NCBI GenBank assembly: GCA_002366755.1
Contig: DFBV01000259.1
Coordinates: 1,090-23,669, forward strand
Direction: 5' to 3'
DNA: 22,580 nt
Source: Anaerolineales bacterium UBA3071
GTDB taxonomy: Bacteria > Chloroflexota > Anaerolineae > UBA3071
Of this stretch, positions 1 through 7,116 are shown in pieces; position 1 is the first letter of the stretch; every line of letters starts with the position of its first letter. The notes under the pieces were generated by a model. The model had not been told where the DNA came from. It ran no database searches and worked only from the letters and a program-made list of their open reading frames with translations. A program made the position numbers and the translations under genes.

Positions 1-526
1 TGAGCACGCGCATGTCGAACCCTTGGGCCCGCTTGGCCATGCCGCTGCCGATGCGGCCCAGGCCGATGATCCCCAGCGTGGCGCGCTGAACGTCGTGGCC
101 CAGCAGGAGAACGGGCCCCCAACTGCGCCACTTCCCGGCGCGGATGTAGTCCATCCCCTCCACCACCCGGCGCGCCGCGGCCAGAAGCAAAGCGAAAGCG
201 AAATCGGCCGTGGTCTCGGTCAGCACGCCGGGCGTGTTGGTGACGAGGATTCCCCGTTCCGTGGCCGCGGCGACGTCAACGTTGTCGTAGCCGACGGCAT
301 AGTTGGCGATCACCCGAAGTTGCGGCCCGGCAGTGTCCATGACCGTGGCGTCAATGGGGTCGGTGAGCAAGGAGAGGAGACCTTGCACTCCCTTCACCTT
401 GTCCAGGAGCACCTCGCGAGGCGGAGGTGTCTCCCCTTGCCAGACCTCCGCCTCGCACAGTTCGCTCACCATGTCCAGTCCTGCCTGGGGTATGATACGA
501 GTGACATACACTCTGGGCCTGGCCAT
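1..526 (-). CDS. D-2-hydroxyacid dehydrogenase, glyoxylate/hydroxypyruvate reductase-like (3' part missing)
   Basis: The gene runs off the left edge; only the first 175 codons are present, against about 320-330 for the family. Translation from the ATG at 526 gives the N-terminal substrate-domain lobe with the conserved [10 protein letters not shown] block (residues 75-84) and [13 protein letters not shown] (96-108). The start of the NAD(P)-binding Rossmann fold follows, with a G-L-G-R-I-G motif at 155-160. The GHD segment before it resembles the glyoxylate/hydroxypyruvate/glycerate dehydrogenase branch. Members reduce 2-keto acids such as glyoxylate or hydroxypyruvate with NAD(P)H in the cytoplasm. 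The catalytic Arg-Glu-His set lies beyond the window, so the substrate is open. The start is supported by a GGAGG eight bases upstream. No convincing promoter was found; the upstream DNA holds a hairpin repeat. Confidence 0.88.
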   Translation of the reverse strand, partial: MARPRVYVTRIIPQAGLDMVSELCEAEVWQGETPPPREVLLDKVKGVQGLLSLLTDPIDATVMDTAGPQLRVIANYAVGYDNVDVAAATERGILVTNTPGVLTETTADFAFALLLAAARRVVEGMDYIRAGKWRSWGPVLLLGHDVQRATLGIIGLGRIGSGMAKRAQGFDMRVL

Positions 527-590
527 GTCTCTGTCCTCCATCCAAAGAGTTCGATCTCAAGGTGACCCAGTGCTCTGTCAGACGTGAACT

Positions 591-660
591 GAGGGCCTGT
601 ATAGCGACTTCAGTCGCCGCACAAGCAGAAGAAGCGACTGAAGTCGCCACTACGAACCCA
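591..660. repeat. Dispersed hairpin repeat, copy 1 (left end decayed)
   Basis: Perfect 14-bp inverted repeat: GCGACTTCAGTCGC at 604-617 and GCGACTGAAGTCGC at 634-647, 16-nt loop. The right end runs into CACTACGAACC. A related element with better ends lies at 6974-7040. It sits between the converging ends and starts of two minus-strand genes. Nothing else is recognised between 527 and 758. Confidence 0.7.
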
Positions 661-758
661 TCACTTCAGCATTGGCAGAGTACCAGGCGCCGCGGCGGTC
701 TTCTCGGTCGTGATGGGCAAGCTACACAGGGCTTCAGGCACCGGCTCTGCTTGCTACC

Positions 759-1271
759 TCACCAGCGCTCGTAGCGCACCAGTTCCGATAGCGTCTTACG
801 CTTCTTGGGCCTGGGTTGATCGGCTGGATAGCCCAGCGGCGTGAAGGCGATGGGTTCCACGTCGTCGGGCAGGGCCAGGATCTTGCGCGCCGCCGAGGGA
901 TCAAAGTCCCCGACCCAGCAGGTGCCCAGCCCCAGGTCAGCGGCAGCCAGGATCAGGTGATCCATGACGATGGCCACGTCCACGTCCATGTAACTCTTGC
1001 CGTCTCGGCGAACCCAGGCCGCGGCCGGAATCCCACAAATGCCGATGACCAACGGCGCTTGCACGAACCAATCTTTCCTGTAGATGCGGCTCAGCTCCTC
1101 CTCACGGCCCGCCGTGTGGATGACGATGAGCTGGAAGGGCTGGCGGTTGTCTGCAGTCGGCGCCAGGCGCGCCGCCTCGAGCAGTCGTTGCAGCTTGTCC
1201 TCTTCCACCGCGTCGGGTGTGTAGGCCCGGACGCTGTAGCGCGTGTTGATCAGTTCTGAGAAGTCCATCAT
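759..1271 (-). CDS. Nitroreductase family protein (FMN-dependent oxidoreductase)
   Basis: A 170-residue protein, at the short end of the nitroreductase fold (about 170-220). The N-terminus NTRYSVRAYTPDAV holds the conserved Arg-x-Ser-x-Arg FMN-phosphate contact (R11, S13, R15), followed by the APTADNRQPF helix cap, and the C-terminal half has the LGLGTCWVG motif typical of the family. These enzymes form homodimers, bind FMN and use NAD(P)H to reduce nitro groups, quinones or other acceptors; the real substrate cannot be told. The start is a double ATG (1271 and 1268). AAGGAGG stands only 3 bases from the first and 6 from the second, so ribosomes may favour the second. It has its own near-consensus promoter at 1322-1350 and is probably monocistronic. 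Confidence 0.9.
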   Translation of the reverse strand: MMDFSELINTRYSVRAYTPDAVEEDKLQRLLEAARLAPTADNRQPFQLIVIHTAGREEELSRIYRKDWFVQAPLVIGICGIPAAAWVRRDGKSYMDVDVAIVMDHLILAAADLGLGTCWVGDFDPSAARKILALPDDVEPIAFTPLGYPADQPRPKKRKTLSELVRYERW

Positions 1272-1321
1272 GTGCCTCCTTCGTTTGGTTCCAGCTTGGC
1301 CGGGTTAGGTTTCTGCAGTCC

Positions 1322-1350
1322 ATTATACATCCAATGGAAGGCAGCGTCAA
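1322..1350 (-). promoter_or_regulatory. Sigma-70 promoter of the nitroreductase gene
   Basis: Read on the minus strand: TTGACG (1350-1345), a 17-bp spacer, then a perfect TATAAT (1327-1322). The predicted start near 1315 gives a leader of about 45 nt to the start codon. Confidence 0.75.
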
Positions 1351-1388
1351 CAGTGTGTTTGGGTTCCTGTACCAGGCGCCCGCAGTTC

Positions 1389-2123
1389 CTAGGCACGCTG
1401 GGCCTGAGCACCTGATTGCATTTGATGAAGCAGCACTCCCAGGTCGGCCAGGCTGCCGCGATAGGTCGGCTCCGGCATAGCAGGGTCCAGCGCCGTGGCC
1501 GGGCTGGGGACGAGGAAGGTGGCACACCCCAGGCAAGCCGCGACCATGTCCAAATCCTCATCGCCGACCACGAGGCAGGCCTCGGCTGGCTGAGCGATGC
1601 TCTCCAGGATCTGCTCGAAATAGAGCAGGTTGGGCTTGCAGGCGCGGCTGTTTTCGTACGTGGTCACCCGCCGATAGGGGAAGTCCGCCACACCGGCCCA
1701 CTCCAACCGCTGCTCGACGGCGGTGGCCGGAAACAGGGGGTTGGTGGCGATAACCACGTCACAGCCCAGGTCAAAGGCTGCCTGCACGACGAGGCGGGCC
1801 GCGGGCTTGCGGCGGGTGTACTGCCGCAGTGCGGGGAAATCCTTGGCGTAGAAGCCCATGAAGATAGGCTCCCACTCCTGGCGGGAATGCCCGGCCAGAG
1901 GAAAGAAGGCCGCGGCGAAGACTTCCTCGTTGGTAGCGCGCCCATCGTTGGCCATCATGACGTTGCTGGCCCGCAGGAGGTGGGAGATGAACTCGTCGGG
2001 CGGCAGGATGTGAGCTACCCGGGCGGACAACCGCTGGAAGTAGTGCGGCAAGAAGGTGTCCATGTGGTTCTCCAGCAGTGTGCCGTCCAGGTCAAAGAGA
2101 ATGGCTTTGATGGTCTGGTACAT
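1389..2123 (-). CDS. HAD superfamily hydrolase
   Basis: A 244-residue haloacid-dehalogenase-fold phosphatase. Motif I is FDLDGT with nucleophile D11 and acid D13. Motif II is the IATNP stretch in the middle. The motif III Lys lies in ACKPNLLYFEQIL and motif IV in VGDEDLDM. A helical cap of roughly 90 residues sits between motifs I and II, so this is a C1-cap, phosphoglycolate-phosphatase-like architecture. Such enzymes hydrolyse small phosphate monoesters in the cytoplasm; the substrate is not predictable here. The start at 2123 has an AAAGGAG upstream, with a rather long spacing of about 12-13 bases. A plausible minus-strand promoter at 2362-2391 would give a leader of over 200 nt that contains the MITE-like element at 2181-2331. 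Confidence 0.88.
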   Translation of the reverse strand: MYQTIKAILFDLDGTLLENHMDTFLPHYFQRLSARVAHILPPDEFISHLLRASNVMMANDGRATNEEVFAAAFFPLAGHSRQEWEPIFMGFYAKDFPALRQYTRRKPAARLVVQAAFDLGCDVVIATNPLFPATAVEQRLEWAGVADFPYRRVTTYENSRACKPNLLYFEQILESIAQPAEACLVVGDEDLDMVAACLGCATFLVPSPATALDPAMPEPTYRGSLADLGVLLHQMQSGAQAQRA

Positions 2124-2180
2124 CTGTTGACTTCGCTCCTTTGGGTCCTTGGAAATCAGACGCGATTGTGCACTTGGAGT

Positions 2181-2331
2181 TCAGTACCGGACACCCTTTG
2201 CCGAACGCCTGGATATCTATCACAAATACCACGAATATGCGAATCTCACGAATGCTCTCTATTGAACCTCAGCGCAATTTGTGGAATTTGTCTATTCGTG
2301 GCATTCGTGTTCAGGAATTGTCCGGTAGTGA
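2181..2331 (+). repeat. MITE-like palindromic element, copy 1
   Basis: Ends are TCAGTACCGGACA (2181-2193) and TGTCCGGTAGTGA (2319-2331), a 13-bp terminal inverted repeat with one mismatch. The interior is itself an imperfect long palindrome: CACGAATA-type units on the left half answer ATTCGTGG-type units on the right half. A second copy lies at 18361-18510, with about 20 differences over 151 positions by hand alignment. There is no coding capacity of its own. Orientation is arbitrary. Confidence 0.8.
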
Positions 2332-2361
2332 GACACGGAGAAGGATTCGATCCGTGCGCAG

Positions 2362-2391
2362 ATTATGCCACAGAGAGCTGGCGGTTGTCAA
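2362..2391 (-). promoter_or_regulatory. Candidate promoter of the HAD hydrolase gene
   Basis: On the minus strand: TTGACA (2391-2386), an 18-bp spacer and CATAAT (2367-2362) preceded by TG. If used, transcription would begin near 2355 and run through the whole MITE-like element before the HAD start at 2123. Confidence 0.5.
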
Positions 2392-2505
2392 CTTGTCATC
2401 AAGCAAAGCCGAGCTTGCCACATATCCAGGCTCTGACAGACCAAAGGCATCTCGCTTCATGTCATGGGACACTGCCGCCATGGATTATGACACTTTGGCA
2501 GCGTG

Positions 2506-2514
2506 TGGTATAAT
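2506..2514 (+). promoter_or_regulatory. Extended -10 promoter upstream of the beta-repeat membrane protein
   Basis: TG-G-TATAAT, a perfect extended -10 (TG at 2506-2507, hexamer 2509-2514). The -35 is weak (TTATGA near 2485), as is usual for extended -10 promoters. It implies a leader of about 190 nt before the start at 2709. The leader contains small self-complementary patches (for example CGCAC/GTGCG near 2620) but no riboswitch that I recognise. Confidence 0.5.
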
Positions 2515-2708
2515 CTCTGAGAGGTCGAAGGCGAAACCGCACACCTGGAGGAAGTTGGGCCGAATCCCCCCGACTGAGGAAACCATTGCAAAACGCTCAG
2601 CGGTTGAAACTCCGCACGGCGTTGTGCGTAGTGTCTTCATAAGAGATGGCGCCGAATCGTCGCGCTATCATCGGCAATCATGACAGAAGCAGGAAAGGAG
2701 AAACAGAC

Positions 2709-3656
2709 ATGAGCGAGCATCGTTCACGGCGCTACAGAGGCCCCAGCCTCTTCTGGCCGCTGGTGTTGATCGGCATTGGCGTCATCTTCTTGCTGGTCAA
2801 CTTCGACTGCCTGCAGGCGGAGAACGTATGGGCCGTCCTGTGGCGCTTCTGGCCTGTGCTGCTGATCCTGGTCGGGATTGACATCCTGTTCGGCAGCCGC
2901 TCAACGCTGGGGGCCGTGATCAGCGCGCTGCTGGGCGTCTCCGTCATAGGGGCAATCATCGCGCTCATCTGGCTCGCCCCGCAGATTCCCGCGCTGAGCG
3001 AGCTGCGAACGAGTATGGAACTGCACTCTGAGCGGGTCTCACAACCGCTGGGGGGGATCACGCAGGCGCAGGTCGTCCTGGACGTAGGGGGCGCGGACTT
3101 CACGCTGGACGAGCTGGAGGAATCCGCCAGCTTGATCGAAGCAGACGTCAGCCACTACGGCGAGTTGGTCTTCGATGTGAGCAAGCGAGGCGACCGAGCG
3201 GACGTCGAGCTGGACGTCCGGAGGATCAACCCCTTCTTCTGGGTGTCCGGCGAGCGCGAGCGATGGGACGTGGGACTCAGCCGCGACGTCCTGTACGAGA
3301 TCAAGCTCGATGCCGGCTCCGGCACGTACGACGTAGACCTGAGCGGCCTGCAAGTGATAGACTTCGACTTCGACCAGGGCTCAGGGGAAACCTCGCTGAC
3401 GCTGCCCGCCTCGGGGAAGGTGGAATGCACGCTTGACCTGGGCTCCGGCGAGCTGGACATCACGCTGTCTGAAGGCATGGCCGCCCGGGTTGATCTGGAC
3501 AAGGGGAGCGGCGATTTCCGTCCCGGGCCGCGTTTCAAGTTGGTGCGGGGCAAGGAACGGGGCGACGGCGTCTGGGAGACAGACGGCTACAGCACGGCGG
3601 CAGACCGCGTCTCCATCGAAATTGACATGGGATCGGGGGACATCACCATCCGCTAG
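2709..3656 (+). CDS. Membrane protein: LiaI/LiaF-like transmembrane domain plus toast-rack/DUF4097-like beta-repeat domain
   Basis: 315 residues. After a short basic N-terminus come three hydrophobic helices, about residues 14-31, 44-62 and 67-90. The first two form the paired GxGxxFLL and WPVLLILVG segments typical of the LiaI/LiaF-like (DUF5668) transmembrane domain. The remainder is extracytoplasmic beta structure. From about residue 200 a repeat appears five times with a D-x-G-S-G core (LDAGSG, FDQGSG, LDLGSG, LDKGSG, IDMGSG), the first four spaced 20-22 residues, as in bactofilin/DUF4097-like beta-solenoids. In Firmicutes such proteins belong to envelope-stress sensing; a similar role here is only an inference. 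The ATG at 2709 is chosen over an in-frame ATG at 2646 because AAAGGAG lies eight bases before it and the earlier one has no ribosome site. The gene probably forms a pair with the next one. Confidence 0.8.
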   Translation: MSEHRSRRYRGPSLFWPLVLIGIGVIFLLVNFDCLQAENVWAVLWRFWPVLLILVGIDILFGSRSTLGAVISALLGVSVIGAIIALIWLAPQIPALSELRTSMELHSERVSQPLGGITQAQVVLDVGGADFTLDELEESASLIEADVSHYGELVFDVSKRGDRADVELDVRRINPFFWVSGERERWDVGLSRDVLYEIKLDAGSGTYDVDLSGLQVIDFDFDQGSGETSLTLPASGKVECTLDLGSGELDITLSEGMAARVDLDKGSGDFRPGPRFKLVRGKERGDGVWETDGYSTAADRVSIEIDMGSGDITIR

Positions 3657-3776
3657 TGGACAGGCCTCCGCGTCTCCAGACTCGGAAGGTCGTGCTGTGT
3701 TACGTGCGCATCCGCCGCACTTGACGCGGCGATCAGTATTGGATACTGGATATTGAGTATTCAGGAGGCATGAAAG

Positions 3777-4220
3777 ATGACCGAACAACCATCTCCGGAA
3801 AGAGAAGAGTGGGGGAGCGAGAAGGGAGAGAAGGAAGATGAGAAGCAGCACGAGAAGGAGGAAAAGCCCCGCGACATGGCCGAGAAGTGGCGGCAAGACC
3901 CGCTGAGCGCCATGGTCTGGGCGGCTATCCTCATCATCGGGGGCTTCGTCCTGATCCTGGACAACCTCCGTGTCCCCATCTTCCGAGGGAACGGCTGGGA
4001 CATAGCCCTCATGTGTGCGGGCCTGATCGTCGGCGTGGAAGCTGTCGTGCGATCGCTGATACCCGAATATAGCCGGCCCATCCGCGGCACACTGATCCTC
4101 GCTGCTGTCCTCTTCGGCCTCGGCCTGAGCGGCTTCATTGGCTGGGGGGTGACCTGGGCGCTGATCATCATCGCCATTGGCGTGTCTATCCTGGTGACCG
4201 GATTCCGCCGCGGGCGATAG
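3777..4220 (+). CDS. Small membrane protein with acidic N-terminus, LiaI/LiaF-like
   Basis: 147 residues. The first 40 are almost entirely charged (Glu/Lys-rich, likely cytoplasmic and disordered). Four hydrophobic segments follow, about residues 46-64, 74-89, 104-119 and 121-142, containing the GGFVLILDNL and WALIIIAIGVSILVTG patterns seen in DUF5668/LiaF N-terminal regions. There is no catalytic motif. An AGGAGG eight bases before the ATG supports the start; an ATG at 3770 is out of frame. It lies 120 bp after the beta-repeat protein, with no terminator seen between, and the shared helix type suggests a common membrane role. The gap carries a degenerate ATACTGGATATTGAGTATT repeat around 3738-3760. 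Confidence 0.7.
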   Translation: MTEQPSPEREEWGSEKGEKEDEKQHEKEEKPRDMAEKWRQDPLSAMVWAAILIIGGFVLILDNLRVPIFRGNGWDIALMCAGLIVGVEAVVRSLIPEYSRPIRGTLILAAVLFGLGLSGFIGWGVTWALIIIAIGVSILVTGFRRGR

Positions 4221-4330
4221 AGAGAAGGATAAGCCGTTCTGGGGCAGTTGCCCTGCCGAAGTCGGGAGTTCAACTCCCTCCCAACTGAACCGTACTGGGT
4301 CTGAAGGTCCCGGCACGAACTCGGTAGGTT

Positions 4331-4359
4331 TTGACAGCCAACCCGTGATATGATATGAT
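4331..4359 (+). promoter_or_regulatory. Strong sigma-70 promoter of the mevalonate gene block
   Basis: TTGACA (4331-4336), 17-bp spacer, TATGAT (4354-4359). The start of transcription is expected near 4366, just before the first leader hairpin. Confidence 0.8.
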
Positions 4360-4368
4360 GTGCCTGGC

Positions 4369-4457
4369 AAAGCGCCGTCACCTGCAGGTGAGCGGCGCTT
4401 TCGCGTGTGAGGTGTCATTAGTGAGCCCCCCGCAGGCTCCAAAACCATGGGGGGCTC
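4369..4457 (+). promoter_or_regulatory. Structured 5' leader of HMG-CoA reductase with two perfect hairpins
   Basis: Hairpin 1: AAAGCGCCG (4369-4377) pairs with CGGCGCTTT (4393-4401), and inside it CACCTG pairs with CAGGTG (4379-4390), so the helix is almost continuous and starts within a few bases of the predicted transcript 5' end. Hairpin 2: GAGCCCCCC (4423-4431) pairs with GGGGGGCTC (4449-4457); its 3' arm abuts the ribosome binding site AGGAGAGG (4458-4465). Neither is followed by a U-tract, so they do not look like terminators. The position suggests mRNA stability or translation control; no known riboswitch class is recognised. Confidence 0.55.
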
Positions 4458-4467
4458 AGGAGAGGAC

Positions 4468-5760
4468 ATGGCAGATCGTTCTTCCCGTCTGAGCGGTTTC
4501 TACAGGCACAGCGCTAAGGAGCGCCTGCGCATCGTCGCCGAGTGGGCCGACCTGGCCGAAGATGAGGTCGCCACCTTGCGCCAGGGGCTGAGCGTGGCCC
4601 AGGGCGACAAGATGATCGAGAACGTGGTGGCCACGCACGGATTGCCACTGGGCATCGCCACCAATTTCCTCATCAACGGCCGGGGCTATCTCATCCCCAT
4701 GGTCATCGAGGAGCCGTCGGTGGTGGCTGGGGCCAGCTACGCAGCCAGGCTTGCCCGCGCTGGTGACGGCTTCTGGACGGAAAGCACGGAGCCGGAGATG
4801 ATCGGCCAGATTCAGGTGCTGGGCGTGGACGATCTGCCTGCAGCCCGTCAGCGGTTGCTGGACAACCGCGAGCGGCTGCTGGTACTGGCCAACGAGCAGG
4901 ATCCGGTCATCGTCCGGCTGGGCGGCGGCGCTCGCGATCTGGAAGCACGCATACTCAATAACACTCACGCCGGCCCCATGCTGATCCTGCACCTCATCTA
5001 CGACTGCCGCGACGCCATGGGGGCCAACACGGTCAACACCGCCTGCGAGGCACTGGCCCCGCTGGTCGAGGAGATCAGCGGCGGCCGCGTGCGGCTGCGC
5101 ATCCTTTCCAACCTGGCCGACCGCCGTCTGGCCAGGGCGCACACGGCGATTCCAGTTGAGGCGCTGGCTCGCCCTGAAGATGGCTTCAGTGGCAAGGAGG
5201 TGGCGCAGGGGATCGTGGAGGCCTGGGCCTTCGCTGCCGCCGACCCTTATCGCGCCGCCACGCACAACAAGGGCATCATGAACGGCATAGACGCTGTGGT
5301 TTTGGCCACAGGCAACGACTGGCGCGCCGTGGAAGCGGGCGCTCACGCCTACGCCGCTCGCTCGGGCCGCTATACGTCGCTCACCCAATGGGGACGAGAC
5401 GTCGAGGGCAACCTGGTGGGCTCCATCGAGTTGCCGCTGGCGGTGGGCATCGTGGGTGGGGCGACGCGGGCGCATCCTACGGCGAAGTTGGCGCTGAAGA
5501 TCCTGGGCGTGAAGACGGCCCGCGAGTTGGCGCAGGTGATAGCTGCTGTGGGGCTGGCGCAGAATCTGGCCGCCATCCGCGCCCTGGCCGCTGAGGGCAT
5601 TCAGCGGGGGCACATGCGGTTGCACGCTCGGCAGGTGGCCATCGCCGCCGGAGCCACGGGGGAATTGGTGGATCGCGTCGCCGCTCGGTTGGTGGCGGAA
5701 CGGCAGATTCGGCCGGGTCGGGCAGAGGAGATCTTGGGAGAGCTGACACCTGAGGCATGA
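4468..5760 (+). CDS. mvaA: Hydroxymethylglutaryl-CoA reductase, class II
   Basis: 430 residues, matching class II bacterial enzymes (about 428). It interconverts HMG-CoA and mevalonate using NAD(P)H in the cytoplasm. Visible landmarks are ENVVATHGLPLGIATNF (51-67), the catalytic-Glu block EEPSVV (81-86), DAMGANTVN (182-190), the Lys of HNKGIMNG (K268), the Asp of GNDW (D284) and the C-terminal His of GHMRLHAR (H382). These fall within one or two positions of the Pseudomonas mevalonii catalytic residues. Class II enzymes are often called degradative, but here the next genes make HMG-CoA, so a biosynthetic direction is likely. The ATG at 4468 is preferred to one at 4447: AGGAGAGG precedes it, and the earlier ATG lies inside a hairpin. 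It is the first gene of the block. Confidence 0.95.
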   Translation: MADRSSRLSGFYRHSAKERLRIVAEWADLAEDEVATLRQGLSVAQGDKMIENVVATHGLPLGIATNFLINGRGYLIPMVIEEPSVVAGASYAARLARAGDGFWTESTEPEMIGQIQVLGVDDLPAARQRLLDNRERLLVLANEQDPVIVRLGGGARDLEARILNNTHAGPMLILHLIYDCRDAMGANTVNTACEALAPLVEEISGGRVRLRILSNLADRRLARAHTAIPVEALARPEDGFSGKEVAQGIVEAWAFAAADPYRAATHNKGIMNGIDAVVLATGNDWRAVEAGAHAYAARSGRYTSLTQWGRDVEGNLVGSIELPLAVGIVGGATRAHPTAKLALKILGVKTARELAQVIAAVGLAQNLAAIRALAAEGIQRGHMRLHARQVAIAAGATGELVDRVAARLVAERQIRPGRAEEILGELTPEA

Positions 5761-5875
5761 CGCATGAGACCGTCCTATGCGAGCAGGAATGCACCGAAAG
5801 ACGGATGACGGAGGGTCGATTCGTCGTTTGTTCTTCGTCCTTCGTCGCTCGTTAGCTTCCGAGAGGTTGGATTTG

Positions 5876-6961
5876 ATGACTGACAACATGCGTGCTGATG
5901 AGATGAACATTCTGCTGAAACCCGATCGCGACGTAGGCATCGTCGGTTACGGAGCCTATGTGCCCCGCTACCGGTTGCCCGCTTTGGAGATCAACCGCAT
6001 CTGGAAGGGTGGCAAGGGAGGACTACCGCTGAAGGAAAAGGCAGTGCCAGGGCTGGACGAGGACACGGCCACCATGTCCATCGAAGCGGCGCGCAACTCC
6101 CTGGCGCGGGCGCAGATTGACCCGCAACAGATCCGCGCCGTCTGGGTGGGCAGCGAATCGCATCCCTACGCCGTCAAGCCCACCTCCACCATCGTCGCCG
6201 AAGCGATCGGGGCGACGCCGGGCGTGCAGGCTGGCGACTGGGAGTTTGCCTGCAAGGCGGGCACAGAGGCAATGGTCGCCGCCATCGGTCTGGTGGGCTC
6301 GGGCATGGCCCGCTATGCGCTGGCCATCGGCATGGACACGGCCCAGGGCCGTCCGGGCGACGAGCTGGAATACACTGCAGCGGCTGGCGGTGCGGCTTAC
6401 ATCTTCGGCCCCGCCGAGGATAGCCTGGCGGTCTTCGAGGGCTCCTATTCCTACGTGACCGACACACCGGATTTCTGGCGACGGCCCCACATGCACTACC
6501 CCAGCCACAGCTTCCGCTTCACTGGCGAGCCAGCCTATTTCCGCCACATCGTCTCCGCAGCCGAGACGCTGCTGGCGGCGCTGGGCCGCACACCAGCCGA
6601 CTACCGCTACGCCGTCTTCCATCAGCCAAACAGCAAGTTCCCACGGCGAGCGGCGCAACGGTTGGGCTTCACGCCGGAGCAGATCGAGGCCGGGCTGCTG
6701 GTGTCCGTGATCGGCAACACCTACGCTGGCTCGTCGCTCATCGGCCTCAGCGCTGTGCTCGACGAAGCGGAGCCGGGCGACCGCGTGCTGCTGGTCTCCT
6801 TCGGCTCCGGTGCTGGATCGGATGCTTTCTCGCTGGAGGTCACCGAGCGTATCAGCCAGCGGCGCGGCCGCGCCCCCAGCACGCGGGACTACGTCCGGCG
6901 GCGCAGGGAGATTGACTACGGCACGTACGTGCGCTACCGCCGCAAGCTACATGCCCACTGA
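5876..6961 (+). CDS. Hydroxymethylglutaryl-CoA synthase, archaeal type
   Basis: About 361 residues, the size of archaeal-type synthases and shorter than the eukaryotic/Gram-positive type. It condenses acetoacetyl-CoA with acetyl-CoA to HMG-CoA. Seen are [14 protein letters not shown] near the start, the nucleophile Cys in [12 protein letters not shown] (C126), the His of [17 protein letters not shown], and [14 protein letters not shown] toward the C-terminus, all typical of the archaeal family in which the enzyme works in a complex with thiolase and DUF35. The open frame extends upstream to 5777, but 5777-5875 is low-complexity DNA rich in TTCGTC units and has no ribosome site. The ATG at 5876 follows GAGAGG by nine bases; in-frame ATGs at 5888 and 5903 remain possible. 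The gap to HMG-CoA reductase is 115 bp with no terminator, so cotranscription is likely. Confidence 0.93.
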   Translation: MTDNMRADEMNILLKPDRDVGIVGYGAYVPRYRLPALEINRIWKGGKGGLPLKEKAVPGLDEDTATMSIEAARNSLARAQIDPQQIRAVWVGSESHPYAVKPTSTIVAEAIGATPGVQAGDWEFACKAGTEAMVAAIGLVGSGMARYALAIGMDTAQGRPGDELEYTAAAGGAAYIFGPAEDSLAVFEGSYSYVTDTPDFWRRPHMHYPSHSFRFTGEPAYFRHIVSAAETLLAALGRTPADYRYAVFHQPNSKFPRRAAQRLGFTPEQIEAGLLVSVIGNTYAGSSLIGLSAVLDEAEPGDRVLLVSFGSGAGSDAFSLEVTERISQRRGRAPSTRDYVRRRREIDYGTYVRYRRKLHAH

Positions 6962-6973
6962 GCAGGGTTGGGA

Positions 6974-7040
6974 GGTTCGTAGTGGGCGCTTCAGCGCCTC
7001 TGGCTGACCAGGAATGCGGCTGAAGCCGCTACTACGAACC
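6974..7040. repeat. Dispersed hairpin repeat, copy 2 (intact ends)
   Basis: Ends GGTTCGTAGT (6974-6983) and ACTACGAACC (7031-7040) are perfect inverted repeats. Inside are two further self-complementary units, GGCGCTTCAGCGCC (6985-6998) and GCGGCTGAAGCCGC (7016-7029). It is related in layout to the element at 591-660 and sits in the synthase-thiolase gap, so it would be transcribed with the mevalonate genes. Immediately after it, 7064-7100 is a degenerate CTACTTGT-type short repeat. Confidence 0.75.
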
Positions 7041-7116
7041 TGAGCGTCTCCCCCTCCCCTTGTGTACTTGTCTACTTATTTACTTGTTTCCTCGTCTACC
7101 ACCGGAGGTTAGAGGC

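Noticed and set aside
23..565. A 180-codon open frame on the plus strand
   Set aside because: It lies antisense to the dehydrogenase gene, whose minus-strand translation carries conserved family motifs; the plus frame is a composition artefact.
2646..2708. Upstream in-frame extension of the beta-repeat membrane protein
   Set aside because: There is no ribosome site before the ATG at 2646, whereas AAAGGAG is well placed before 2709, and the extra residues lack family similarity.
4264..4278. GGGAGTT-C-AACTCCC, which looks like a tRNA T-arm
   Set aside because: The stem and loop sizes do not fit a T-arm, and no acceptor, D or anticodon arm can be drawn around it. It may be a simple palindrome after the membrane-protein gene.
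4456..5940. 494-codon open frame on the minus strand
   Set aside because: It covers HMG-CoA reductase, whose motifs are unmistakable on the plus strand; the reverse frame has low-complexity His/Gln/Arg content.
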